Assembly: GCA_009869945.1 (NCBI GenBank)
Contig: WIXG01000090.1
Span: 180,002-244,001 of the forward strand
Direction: 5' to 3'
Source of the DNA: Mesaphorura yosii
Lineage: Eukaryota; Arthropoda; Collembola; Poduromorpha; Tullbergiidae
Length of the DNA: 64,000 bases
Part shown: in pieces, positions 50,692-64,000 of the stretch
How positions within the stretch are numbered: position 1 is the stretch's first letter
How the letters are laid out: every line of letters starts with the position of its first letter
Made by a program: the position numbers and the translations under genes
Notes under the pieces: model-generated
Database searches by the model: none
The model's input: only the letters and a program-made list of their open reading frames with translations
What the model was told of the DNA's origin: nothing

Positions 50692-53471
50692 TTAGTGACA
50701 TCCGCATGATTCTACGACCATATTTGGAACGTATTTGCTCAATGCAGTCCCGTTGCTCTCGACGTACAGAATTGAGACTGGCAATTAGAACGCGAATTAG
50801 AATTATAAAGCATGCATCTAGAATGAACACTCCGGCAATGAAAGTATTTTGCTTTACTTCCTGTCATTTTGGTTGCAGCGCAGCATGGCAGCAGGGATCG
50901 TGTTTCGTTGTTTAGACCGCGTTTGGCAATAATTTTCTAAGAAAAGACGAGTTCAGTCTTAAAATACGTTCTTTAAGTCATGATTCTTTCTATTTACCTC
51001 ACGCTGGACAGCGTGTTGGTAGTATGCGTTGTGAAAGTTGCCAGCATCGTCCCAGCAAGACCCCTTGCAAAAGTAGGCATGGTACTTCTTGGGCTCGATG
51101 ATCCAGCTCCACTCAAATTCTTCAAAGTCAACTTCCAAGTGCTCTCGGCAGCATTGGTTCACTCCAGGCCTGCAATTTATACTACGACGCCTTCGTCGAT
51201 TCTGTACGAAAGTAAATGCATGTATGCATGGTTTTAAATCCGAAATCCGAAGCACACATCAAAAGAGCTGAGTCTGGCATTATGAGCAATACCTTGATCG
51301 AATTGTCCATGTTTACCACAAGGAATGGTCTCGTGTTGGTCATGTTAGCTCCCCAAGCCTCAGCATCACCTTGCGAATTCTCTGAACGGAGGCAGCTTCC
51401 GCAAGCCACGCGAAGAGTCTTCATTTCGGCCTTTGCAATTTGGGTGAAATCAGGACGGCTCCAATTCGATACAGCTTCAGTATAATTGAGTTTTAACCAT
51501 GGTTCTGGAATGGGCGAATGAAGTGTGGTACATGACAGAACATGAAAACCTGTGGCACTCAATGTCTCATTTATTTACCTTCATTCTGCGTTTGCATAAA
51601 TTCTTCCGTGTGAGTTTGACTCTTGTTGACCGAAATGCTCGATGAAGAATAGCGACTCTGTCCCTTTTCGATTAACTGCGGCTGCCCGTAAATCCATAAC
51701 TCAGCGCTGCTGACCTGTGAAAAGGAAAGAGTTATCGTGGTCTTGCATCTTCAGAAATTCTGATTCAGTTGATTTCACACAATTATCTAAATGAGCGAAG
51801 GTTACCTTTTCTTTCTGAATCTCATTCGGAACGACAAATGTAAGACAAGTAGTGTTGGTGAGGTTATCACATGGAAATTGAACTGGAATTAAAAGAAACG
51901 AATTTAAAGTTTAAAGATATCACTTAGGACATTTTCTGAGACTAGAGACCACTCATCAAAGATGGAACGCTGGTGGAAGTTCTTCAAATTCTGTAAGGCG
52001 ATACGGGAAACGATACCGTAATTCGTCCGAGACTACTAATAGCAAAGTGGCGGTCTTGGGCCCAAGCAAAGATCGTCTTAATGAAATTGCATGAGACATA
52101 ACGCCAACTCAAAGCTTTACTGAAAATTCATCACTAATCTTCATATTTCTCCGCACACACGACATGATATGATAAGAACTTGACACTTCCTTCAGCAAGC
52201 TCGTGCCAACTCAGAACCCGTGCCGAAGCGCATCTTCTTTTTCAACCGTTTAGCTAGTGTTTGACACTTTTTTCTAAGCTGTAATGCAAATCGCAAATGC
52301 CATTTAATTCTTTTGCCTGACCACGCCAACAAGTGCATAATATTTTTGCCGAGTCAAGGCAATGCTACAAAGTTCAAGAAGCTACAAAATGTAATCTGAT
52401 CCTTCCACTAGGGTTGGAGAAGCTCGAGAAAATCATTTTGAGCAAGATTTGTCAATTCTTTGAGTGGTGTCATCAATAATTACTGCAGCACTTCTGAATC
52501 TTCGTTTCGCTTTAAATAAATACGTGCTCTAAATTCTAAGCGGTTGTTTTTCATGTTTCACGGGAGTTCCGAAAGCCCTAAATCAGCGGACAGCGGCATT
52601 CGATCTGACTAAACAGCAGTAGCTCTGCCTGGCTACTTGGCTTAGTTGGTTTGTTGGCAACAGTAATGAAGAAATCACGATCATCGCAACATAAGATTGC
52701 GATTTTTGAGTTGGAAATATTCACGGCCTTACCAGTTTCTGGAATAACAATGATTTGCTCTGTTCTGCTGTCGTCATCAAAGTCATCGCCATCATCTTGC
52801 TCTTTATCGTGATGGTCATGTTGGCTCTGGTATTGATGAAGTGCTCGGTGAACGTACTCCGGAATATTTCCAACTTGAGCCATTGAAGGAACATCCGTCA
52901 GTCTCAGCTTTCGTAGTAATTGCTGCTTGATCACTTCTAGTCTCAACTCTCTCAGCGTCATTGGGGGCATTTGATTCGATGTTTGCTCATTCATGCATGA
53001 AAGGCAATTTGGCGTCTCCTTCCGTACAGAGTTGTCCACAATTGGAGCATGTGAATTCGTGGGGTGAGACGATGGCCATGGTTGGCTCGTCCTCCGTGCT
53101 GGTGACGCGTTCCTACTTGCGGTTATAGCATTTTGGATTTCTTCACTGCTGCCTTGCACCAAGACTTCTTGTGAGGCTTGTTGGCTCAAATTCGAAATTT
53201 TGACGACATGATCAGAGTGACTGCGAATCCGGTTCAGCTGGACGTTATCTCTCAATGCGAACAAATCTCGAGCATTCTTGCCATTAAAACTTGACAAGAG
53301 ATTTGCATTCTGTCGTTGTCCGCTGAAAGCATTTGCATGGATCTTGTGAGAGAAAGTTGAACAAATTGACAAGAAAACCAAAACAGCACTTGTTCCGGCA
53401 ATTGCTTGCTTGCGACGGCTGGTAAATTCCGGAATATACATCTTGAAGGTACTGTTTTGTTTAACAAGCAC
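50692..53471 (-). CDS. Activin/inhibin-beta-like TGF-beta family ligand precursor
   Basis: Seven exons: 53471-52610, 51882-51806, 51714-51579, 51549-51293, 51201-50998, 50936-50858, 50777-50692. Phases close (1701 bases, 566 aa). A hydrophobic signal segment, AIAGTSAVLVFLSIC, follows a positively charged leader. The prodomain has CLSCMNEQ and LRLEVIKQQLLRKLRL (as in activin-beta), AELWIYG, LRVACGSC and RPFLVV. An RRRRR furin-type site precedes the mature domain. That domain has INCRPGVNQCC, WSWIIEPKKYHAYFCKGSC, LLPCCAATKMTGISILY and VPNMVVESCGCH. This gives nine cysteines with the C-x6-CC start of activin/TGF-beta-type ligands. Myostatin/myoglianin is the main alternative; prodomain LRVACGSC and the CC spacing favour activin. 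The secreted dimer would signal through activin-type receptors to Smad2/3-like effectors. A 727-base intron follows exon 1. The start could instead be the in-frame Met ten codons downstream. Confidence 0.9.
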
Positions 53472-55495
53472 GGATAGAATGAAATGTTCAGTTACTGACT
53501 ACCAGTCTAATTAGGTAGCACCGTGAGACTAACTATGAGACTTCTGTAGCGAAGCCAGTCCAAGTCCAGTCTTTCTTAATACAGGGAACGAAGAAACAAA
53601 GTGAGACAAGTGCATTCCTTCCAAAATCCAGATGAAGAATGAGCTAGCGATCTCAACACTCCCAGATACAGACTCAAGTTAGTTGCAACTTGCGTTTCGG
53701 CTTGGGCTCTGAGAGGCTGAGGTATCACATCAGGGGGATTCATCAAAGCGAAAGACAATACATTTTATAAATTAATCCATGCTTTGTGTTACAAGACGCA
53801 CAAATCGGACTTGTCACAAATCCATGAATGCGACCAGTGTAAGAGAATGTGGTATCGTGTGGTACATGATGAAAATTGTAGGGTATTTTGGTGCTATATG
53901 AATAAAATTCTCCGATACTGTAACAAGGGTCCCATCTACATTTAACGCGCACGGTTGTTCCTCTTGAAACTTTGTAAGAAAGCAGCCACCTCAGCACACA
54001 GTTAAAGTTTGAGCTGTAATGTCAATGCTTCCATTAAATTAATTCGACTCGATTTCTTTTTGGTGAAAACGAAATGAACATGGCGCCGGTTCCCACTGAA
54101 CTTCTGGAACTATCCAGATACGAAATCAAGTAAGGTTACCCAAGGGTTTGCCCATCCTCACGCTGCATTTCTTATACCATTGCATGACATTGGCCGTGCG
54201 CTGCTCTTTTGGACTGGCATTTCACAAATTATAACTTTCATCTTTTCATTGTGAGGAGGAGAAACGAACGTAATTTATTAATTCATAGCCGTCTCATTCT
54301 CATGCGCTGACAGGGCTTCAGAGTAATGAACTTCCCTTCCTTTCGAATGAATGGCTCATATTTCATCTAATTTCCAAATGTGATTTTGTCTTTTGCATTA
54401 TGAATTTCAAGCCACGCCACGCGTTTATGACTATGTCGATGGTCATTATGGTTTATGGCATGTCTGTCTGGTGACAATGAGACAGCTTTCGCGTTGCCTT
54501 TGTAACGACAGGGTGAAGTATGGAAATGTCCCATCGGGCCATTACCGCTTATCCGTTCAACTCCTATCATGGTTTAATTGGTCCGATTACGTTGCAGATA
54601 CACAAATTGATTAATTTCTTCACGTATTTAAATAGATGGTTTTTCCATCCCACTCTCAATGAAGATAAAATACGAGCACGGTTTCATAGGAATCTCACCT
54701 TTAGTACTGTATTCGCATTTGCATTTAGCTTTTGCGCAAAAGTGTAAACATGCAAACATGAAGTCGAGACTTGCAGTTCGCAAATTAAAACGAAGTTAAT
54801 AGCTTAAATAAGAGCAACGCAACACAGCAGCGTATCTAAAGAAAAGGGACACAATCGCGATAAGGGGGTGACGGTGTTCTTACTTATGCGATCGAATTTC
54901 CATGCATGATGCTGTATTTGGGCAGTTAATAGCCAATCGATAACTTTAATGCCTACTGCATCGGTATGATGCTTGACACGATGTCTTTATTGTGATTTCC
55001 TCGTCTCCGGCCAGTAGCTGTCTGAGGATCTCATATTTCAGCTCAGGATGTACCATCAAAAAGAGAAGCTACGGATCCTGTTACAAAGTGCCTCAATGTC
55101 GAAGACAGCGTCGATGAGTCAGAACAAGAGCGACATGTGGCTCCTGTTTTGCTCAATGTGAAAGGCAAAGTCAAGTTCGGCATGGAAATTTGCAAGCCGT
55201 GCATTTGAAAAATGATACCACGGGCTTGTGCCATGGTGCATGCATGCAAGTGTCCAACTTCACAAGCAGGCTGACCGAAGAGATTTTGATGCTGCTGTGC
55301 CCACGGAGTTGTGTTTTGCGTAGTGATATTTGGGCTAACTGATTTGAATGCAAGTAATTAAATAATCATTCTCGTTCAACACAAATTGAGTCCCTCGCTA
55401 ATTTCTGGATTTGTGTACTTATCGTTCAGTTTATTTGTCAGTGAGTAATAAAAATATTTGAAGGCGGCTATTCAATTTAATCGCAATTGAAGCTG
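53472..55495. other. Intergenic, no gene recognised
   Basis: 2 kb between the activin-like gene start and the DNAJC25 stop, both on minus. Only short unsupported ORFs. It should hold the activin-like promoter and the DNAJC25 3' UTR. Confidence 0.5.
55430..55435 (-). terminator. Candidate poly(A) signal of DNAJC25
   Basis: TTTATT on plus (AATAAA on minus), about 60 bases beyond the DNAJC25 stop codon. Confidence 0.45.
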
Positions 55496-56879
<1,384 letters not shown>

Positions 56880-57290
56880 TGTAAATCTTCTCGTACCCAA
56901 AAATGTAAAAACAAATGTCAAGCTGCGATCAGAAATCGTTTATTGAACTTTAATTAGTATGACAAGTATGTAGGAAAGAATTGTAATTAGAAACAACCAC
57001 GGGCTTCGAAACAGATTGATTGCCAACTCTCAATGTAAATCTTAACGAAATAGGTCGGTCGTATCCTAATTTTATATTTGGTTTTCGTACTCTGGCTCGC
57101 GAGTTTATTTTTGAAGTTCGAGACAACCACGCTCAATTCTTGTCTATCGCTTTGTTCTTGAGTCTGCTCCGAGTAGTGTAAAATCCATCAATAATAATAC
57201 AGCCATAGCTAGCAGGTTGGATGATAAGTTAATTATTGGTGGAATGGTTACAGAAATCTGCCCTTGTCAATTTTGGACTCACTCAAAGTC

Positions 57291-57298
57291 TATAAAAG
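57291..57298 (+). promoter_or_regulatory. TATA box of the small secreted peptide gene
   Basis: TATAAAAG, 149 bases upstream of the start codon, implying a leader of roughly 120 bases. The leader ends with the 11-base direct repeat GTTCGTTCTTC at 57420-57430 and 57433-57443. DNAJC25 starts at 56879 on the opposite strand, so the 567-base interval is divergent. Confidence 0.5.
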
Positions 57299-57446
57299 CA
57301 CCATCCTCACCTAACGAAAAATCCCAGACAATTTTTAGATTCCGTAGCGGCCAGAGCGAGTTCGAGTCCCATTTATTATCTTCTGCACATTACGTTTCTA
57401 GTCAATTTTAGTCACACCCGTTCGTTCTTCGTGTTCGTTCTTCAAA

Positions 57447-57859
57447 ATGTACTCCAAGGTCCTGTTTTTCGCATTCATCCTGCTGTTGGTGACTGAAATT
57501 CTCTGCCATCCTCAAAATCCAAGTAAGTCTGTAAGTTATTCAACTGTTGATAGCAGGCATAACTCGGCGAAATTTCGGCTTGTCCTGTGCCAAAATGCTT
57601 TTGAGCTCCTTAATTAAAATGCACTTTTTACTTTTCAGGTCATCCAAGGCATGGAGTGCACCATCGCCGATACAAGCGACAATTCTTTGGTGGCCGCAGT
57701 GGTTCTGGTGCTAGTGCTGGAGCAAGCGCCTCGTCCTTTTCGTCTGGATTAGGCGGTGGCTTCCCAGGCTTTGGACTTGGGAATCCCTTCGGCGGTAGCA
57801 TGAGTATGTCACAAGCACAGGCTCAGTCTCAATCAGAATCACTTGGATTTGGTAGATAG
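57447..57859 (+). CDS. Small secreted Gly/Ser-rich peptide precursor
   Basis: Two exons, 57447-57522 and 57639-57859 (98 aa). The signal peptide is MYSKVLFFAFILLLVTEILC. A His/Arg-rich propiece (HPRHGVHHRRYKR) ends in a dibasic KR cleavage site. The predicted product starts QFFGGRSGSGASAGASA, continues through a Gly/Phe-rich core (GGGFPGFGLGNPFGG) and a MSMSQAQAQSQSES tail, and ends SLGFGR at the stop. A terminal Gly-Arg is the classical amidation signal, and an N-terminal Gln can become pyroglutamate. The product could therefore be an amidated secreted peptide, or a Gly-rich antimicrobial or cuticle/silk-like protein. No family was recognised. A TATA box and short gene structure suggest strong, regulated expression. 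Confidence 0.75.
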
Positions 57860-59936
57860 GTAAGAATTCGTTTTCTATTCCACATTTCACTTTCTGATTC
57901 TATGACTTCGCATCGCATCCGAACTCAGGTTTTATTATCGTTCAAGGCACCCTAGCAAACTTAACGACTAGCTAGCAGGATTCCGTTTCCGTATTTTCAT
58001 TGTCTGCGATTGAAAATTAGCAATTAGCATTAGCAATTGTATTATTAGTGAGTGCATACGGGTATATTTGGCTTCAATTTTCATGTAAATAATTTTGCAA
58101 AGCCCCATGTCCGATCGCGAACCCATTTTGCCCTTGTTTCTTTAAATGCCTCAACAATCGATCGGATTTAGGCCACAGGTAAAGTCTTGTTCACTACACG
58201 GGGTAAACTAAGACGAATTAACGTAGCTCTTATGGGGCTTGCGGCGATCTCCTACACTGTTTAATGACTCCAATGATGAGGCTATTAATGTTGACGTGAC
58301 CCTATCGCCCTGCTACATCATTGACTCTCAGAGTCGATTGTTACAGTTTCTTCATGTAATTGCTAGTCCTTCTCGTATATTTGAATTCCTCTTGTCTCTG
58401 AGGATCAGAATCAAATATCAAAGCACAATGCGTAAATCAAGGTCTCATGTCGCATTTTCTCTGATTTCAGAAACTGGACTCGCTCGCGACGTGACGAAAG
58501 AAGACGGTGTGTGCTCTCTATTTTTCTGTGCTACTGAACATCAACTTCTAAAAGAACATGAAACATTAATTTGCACTGGAATTTTCACCATTTGACAATA
58601 ATTTTGTGATTTGCATTTGATGTGATTTGAGTCTAAATTTAATAATTCCGGGAAAACATTTGCATTTAATTCCCTTTTTGAGCCTGAAGAATTGGAATGC
58701 AAATTGTGCAGCCGATAAGAAGCATGACAGTAAACAATCAATAAAAACAACGAAAATGAATCTCACGAGTTGGCTCAGAGCAGCGCAGTGTGTACAGATT
58801 ATTTAACGACTCCAGTTTGCTTATCTTCATACATAATCGTGTAAAGTTGGAATTTCGAGTTCGTCCTGTCCGATGCTATCACGAGTTCGTAACGTCGTAG
58901 TCTCGTTTGTAAGTCTCATTCTTGATCCATTTTCTTCCGTCGCCCCAAGATGCACTTCGACAACCATACAACTCTCTCAAAATGTGATCATCCAGAGGCA
59001 GCAGTTCGGAAGAAGGACATTAAGCGAGATGGACTTGTGTTCCAAAAAAAATTTCATTTGTGTCTTGAATGCAAGACGCAAATACATCTCATGTTTGGAA
59101 TAAATATTGAGACACCAAAATATGGCATCCCCGTTTTCACGAAGCACAAGTCAATTGATTTCTAACAGCAATATTAATACGACCGTCAATCTCGCGAAAG
59201 TACTAGAGCCAGGTTGCTAGCTTCGTTACAGTCCGCAGCGAATCCTATCTCATGGACGCATGTCAAAGTTCGAGCAGTTCGCTTTACAGCCTCGTTAGCG
59301 CCATTGAGCTTACGGAAATCCTTTGTAGTACTGTTGGGTTTGCAGCTGAGCAACTTCACAGTCCAAAAGATGGAGATGGTTAACACATATTGAAGTTTTA
59401 TCAGTAACACAGGCAAGTCAGTTGCTGCAAAGCGCAAATGCAAAGCAAACTAGCTAAGGAGAAAGAGGAAAGTAAGACAACGCAAAGGCAAATTTATTCT
59501 TCACGTAATTTGATTTGTATGCCACTGCAAATTTTCCCAACATGCATCGTTTGTAATTCGCATAAATGAGTTTAATAAAGTGAAATTCATCGAACAATTA
59601 ATTGAATGTTTTTAATTTATCTGTTGACGCTAAAGTAACATGTGAACGTGAGATATCACGCGTTTTGTAATATATTTGATATTAATTAACCTGATAGTTT
59701 GTAAACGTTAATGACGCGTGCTTAGTTTCCTTCAAGGAGGTGGCCACAAGGGACAGGTAAGACTGATATCCGTAGAGGTAGGAAGTGTTTAGTTGATCAG
59801 GAACTTCCAAATGCCAAATCTCGGTTTGATTAAAGTAAAGTGGCGTTTCCTGCTTGATCGAGAATATACCCTCTGTGTGCATATGAAAGAGCTGCGAGTG
59901 ACCCAAGCTCAGCCCAGTCACTGGACAAGCTGTTAG
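57860..59936. other. Intergenic, no gene supported
   Basis: 2.1 kb between the small peptide gene and the MIER gene. It holds the peptide gene's 3' UTR, the MIER promoter, and a plus-strand ORF of 71 codons (58950-59165) with Cys/His pairs that I could not assign. No repeats or RNA genes were identified. Confidence 0.5.
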
Positions 59937-63045
<3,109 letters not shown>

Positions 63046-63652
63046 CACCAGCTTTTATTAACTCTCAGATTGCCGTCCTAATTCCTGGTTAGAGTTTGTC
63101 GTGTTAGTCGTGTACAAAGTCAGAAAATTCTCAAGTTAGTTATTCATTCGTTTATTCTATCTAAAAAGCTTAACGTTTAAATGCTTCAATCTATACTGCA
63201 CTAAGCTATGTTGAAATCTGTAACCTAAATGTTAGCAATTAATTATACCCGATCCATGCAATTGTTGTGGGTCGGCTCTACGGGCACTACCTCGGTTGCG
63301 TTGTCAATCATTAATCAATCCTAGCGTCTGTCATTAGATTTTATTAGCTTCAAATCAGTTCAGCATAGTATGTATTCACCAAAATTCGGGAGCATAATTT
63401 AATCTGATTTCACATACCAAGATGATGTAGAGCGCAAAAAAACAACTTCCTGGGTTCATTTTCAGTCAGACAATAATGTACATTTATTAGTTTACGAGTA
63501 CATGTCAGCGTTTTGAATTTAGTTGCTAATTTACATAGGAATGTACCATTCGTTGTAATCTCTGTATCTGTAATTAGTAATTAATTGCTTTGTTTCATCA
63601 TGTTTTTTATAGAACGTTTTGTTAAAGGCTAGAAATTAAATATTCATTCATC
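63046..63652. other. Convergent 3' interval
   Basis: About 600 AT-rich bases between the MIER stop (plus) and the stop of the right-edge gene (minus). It should hold both 3' UTRs. No gene seen. Confidence 0.5.
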
Positions 63653-64000
63653 TTATTCTTTGTGCTGCATTGTTTTTTGGCTGCTATCCAACTTGTTATT
63701 GTGGGCAAGTCTGGCGTCAATTTTGTCTTCGAGTTGTTGAAAGTGTTTTTTCCTGGTTTTTATGTGCGCCTTAATTGCTTCCAAGTCTGGAGGTAATTTA
63801 AAGGAGTATGAAAGTTCTTTTCTTCTTCCTCCAACTAGCTTCTCCAATCCTCTACATTTCGCCATTGCCTTTTGGATTTCACGACGTCCAATATGGATCC
63901 TTTCCTGTTTTCTCCCGTTTCGGATCACCTGTACACAAGAAGACGATAAATTAAAATAAGACAACCTTAAACATTTTCTGAGCTTTGCTTTAAGCATTTG
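63653..64000 (-). CDS. C-terminal part of an unrecognised basic, helical protein
   Basis: The last coding exon (63928-63653, 92 codons including stop) starts VIRNGRKQERIHIGRREIQK and includes KCRGLEKLVGGRRKELSYSF, KLPPDLEAIKAHIKTRKKHF and QQLEDKIDARLAHNNKL. A short intron (63929-63972, 44 bases, GTTTAAG donor, TGTACAG acceptor) separates it from an upstream exon that runs off the right edge; joining in phase gives a KCLKQSSEN junction. The sequence is rich in Lys/Arg and predicted helix, consistent with a nucleolar or chromatin-associated protein, but no family was recognised. It is convergent with MIER. Confidence 0.55.
   Translation of the reverse strand, partial: QMLKAKLRKCLRLSYFNLSSSCVQVIRNGRKQERIHIGRREIQKAMAKCRGLEKLVGGRRKELSYSFKLPPDLEAIKAHIKTRKKHFQQLEDKIDARLAHNNKLDSSQKTMQHKE

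Noticed and set aside
57351-57390. tRNA-like B-box (GAGTTCGAGTCCC)
   Set aside because: The flanking bases do not form a T-arm stem, and no acceptor stem or anticodon arm could be drawn.

Overview
This is a protein-coding stretch of an animal nuclear genome. The genes carry many short introns (mostly about 45-150 bases, canonical GT-AG), and several are animal-specific: an activin-type growth factor, a PAN/apple-domain surface-matrix protein of the NompA/NOAH kind, FCHO, a Rab11-FIP, MIER and SZT2. The NompA/NOAH-type protein together with compact introns suggests an ecdysozoan invertebrate (arthropod, tardigrade or relative) with a small genome. The species cannot be named from sequence alone. 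No bacterial genes, CRISPR array, rRNA, tRNA or intact transposon was recognised.

Layout, left to right: (1) 1-4451, minus: 5' part of a secreted multi-PAN-domain gene that runs off the left edge. (2) 8350-15620, minus: a complete 17-exon SLC4A11-like transporter (about 1096 aa). (3) 18918-24315, plus: FCHO, an F-BAR/mu-homology endocytic adaptor (about 956 aa). (4) 26557-29123, plus: a class I Rab11-FIP (about 526 aa). (5) 29863-48383, minus: a very large SZT2 gene (KICSTOR subunit, mTORC1 control). (6) 49072-50440, plus: ATPAF1, a mitochondrial F1-ATPase assembly factor, divergent from SZT2. (7) 50692-53471, minus: an activin/inhibin-beta-like ligand (about 566 aa), convergent with ATPAF1 and with overlapping 3' ends. 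(8) 55496-56879, minus: DNAJC25. (9) 57447-57859, plus: a small secreted Gly/Ser-rich peptide precursor. (10) 59937-63045, plus: a MIER-type ELM2-SANT corepressor (about 493 aa). (11) 63653-64000, minus: the 3' end of an unrecognised basic, coiled-coil-like protein cut by the right edge.

The genes do not form a pathway. FCHO (endocytosis) and Rab11-FIP (recycling) are adjacent and both act in membrane traffic. SZT2 (nutrient restraint of mTORC1) and ATPAF1 (ATP synthase assembly) share one 688-base divergent promoter interval. Exon coordinates were derived by hand from splice consensus, reading phase and recalled family similarity. Where stated, all phases close and the spliced length is divisible by three. 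No database search was possible.

The most notable structure is in the PAN gene, whose eight visible PAN domains fall into three types repeating as B-A-C, B-A-C, B-A. This indicates internal duplication of a three-domain module.
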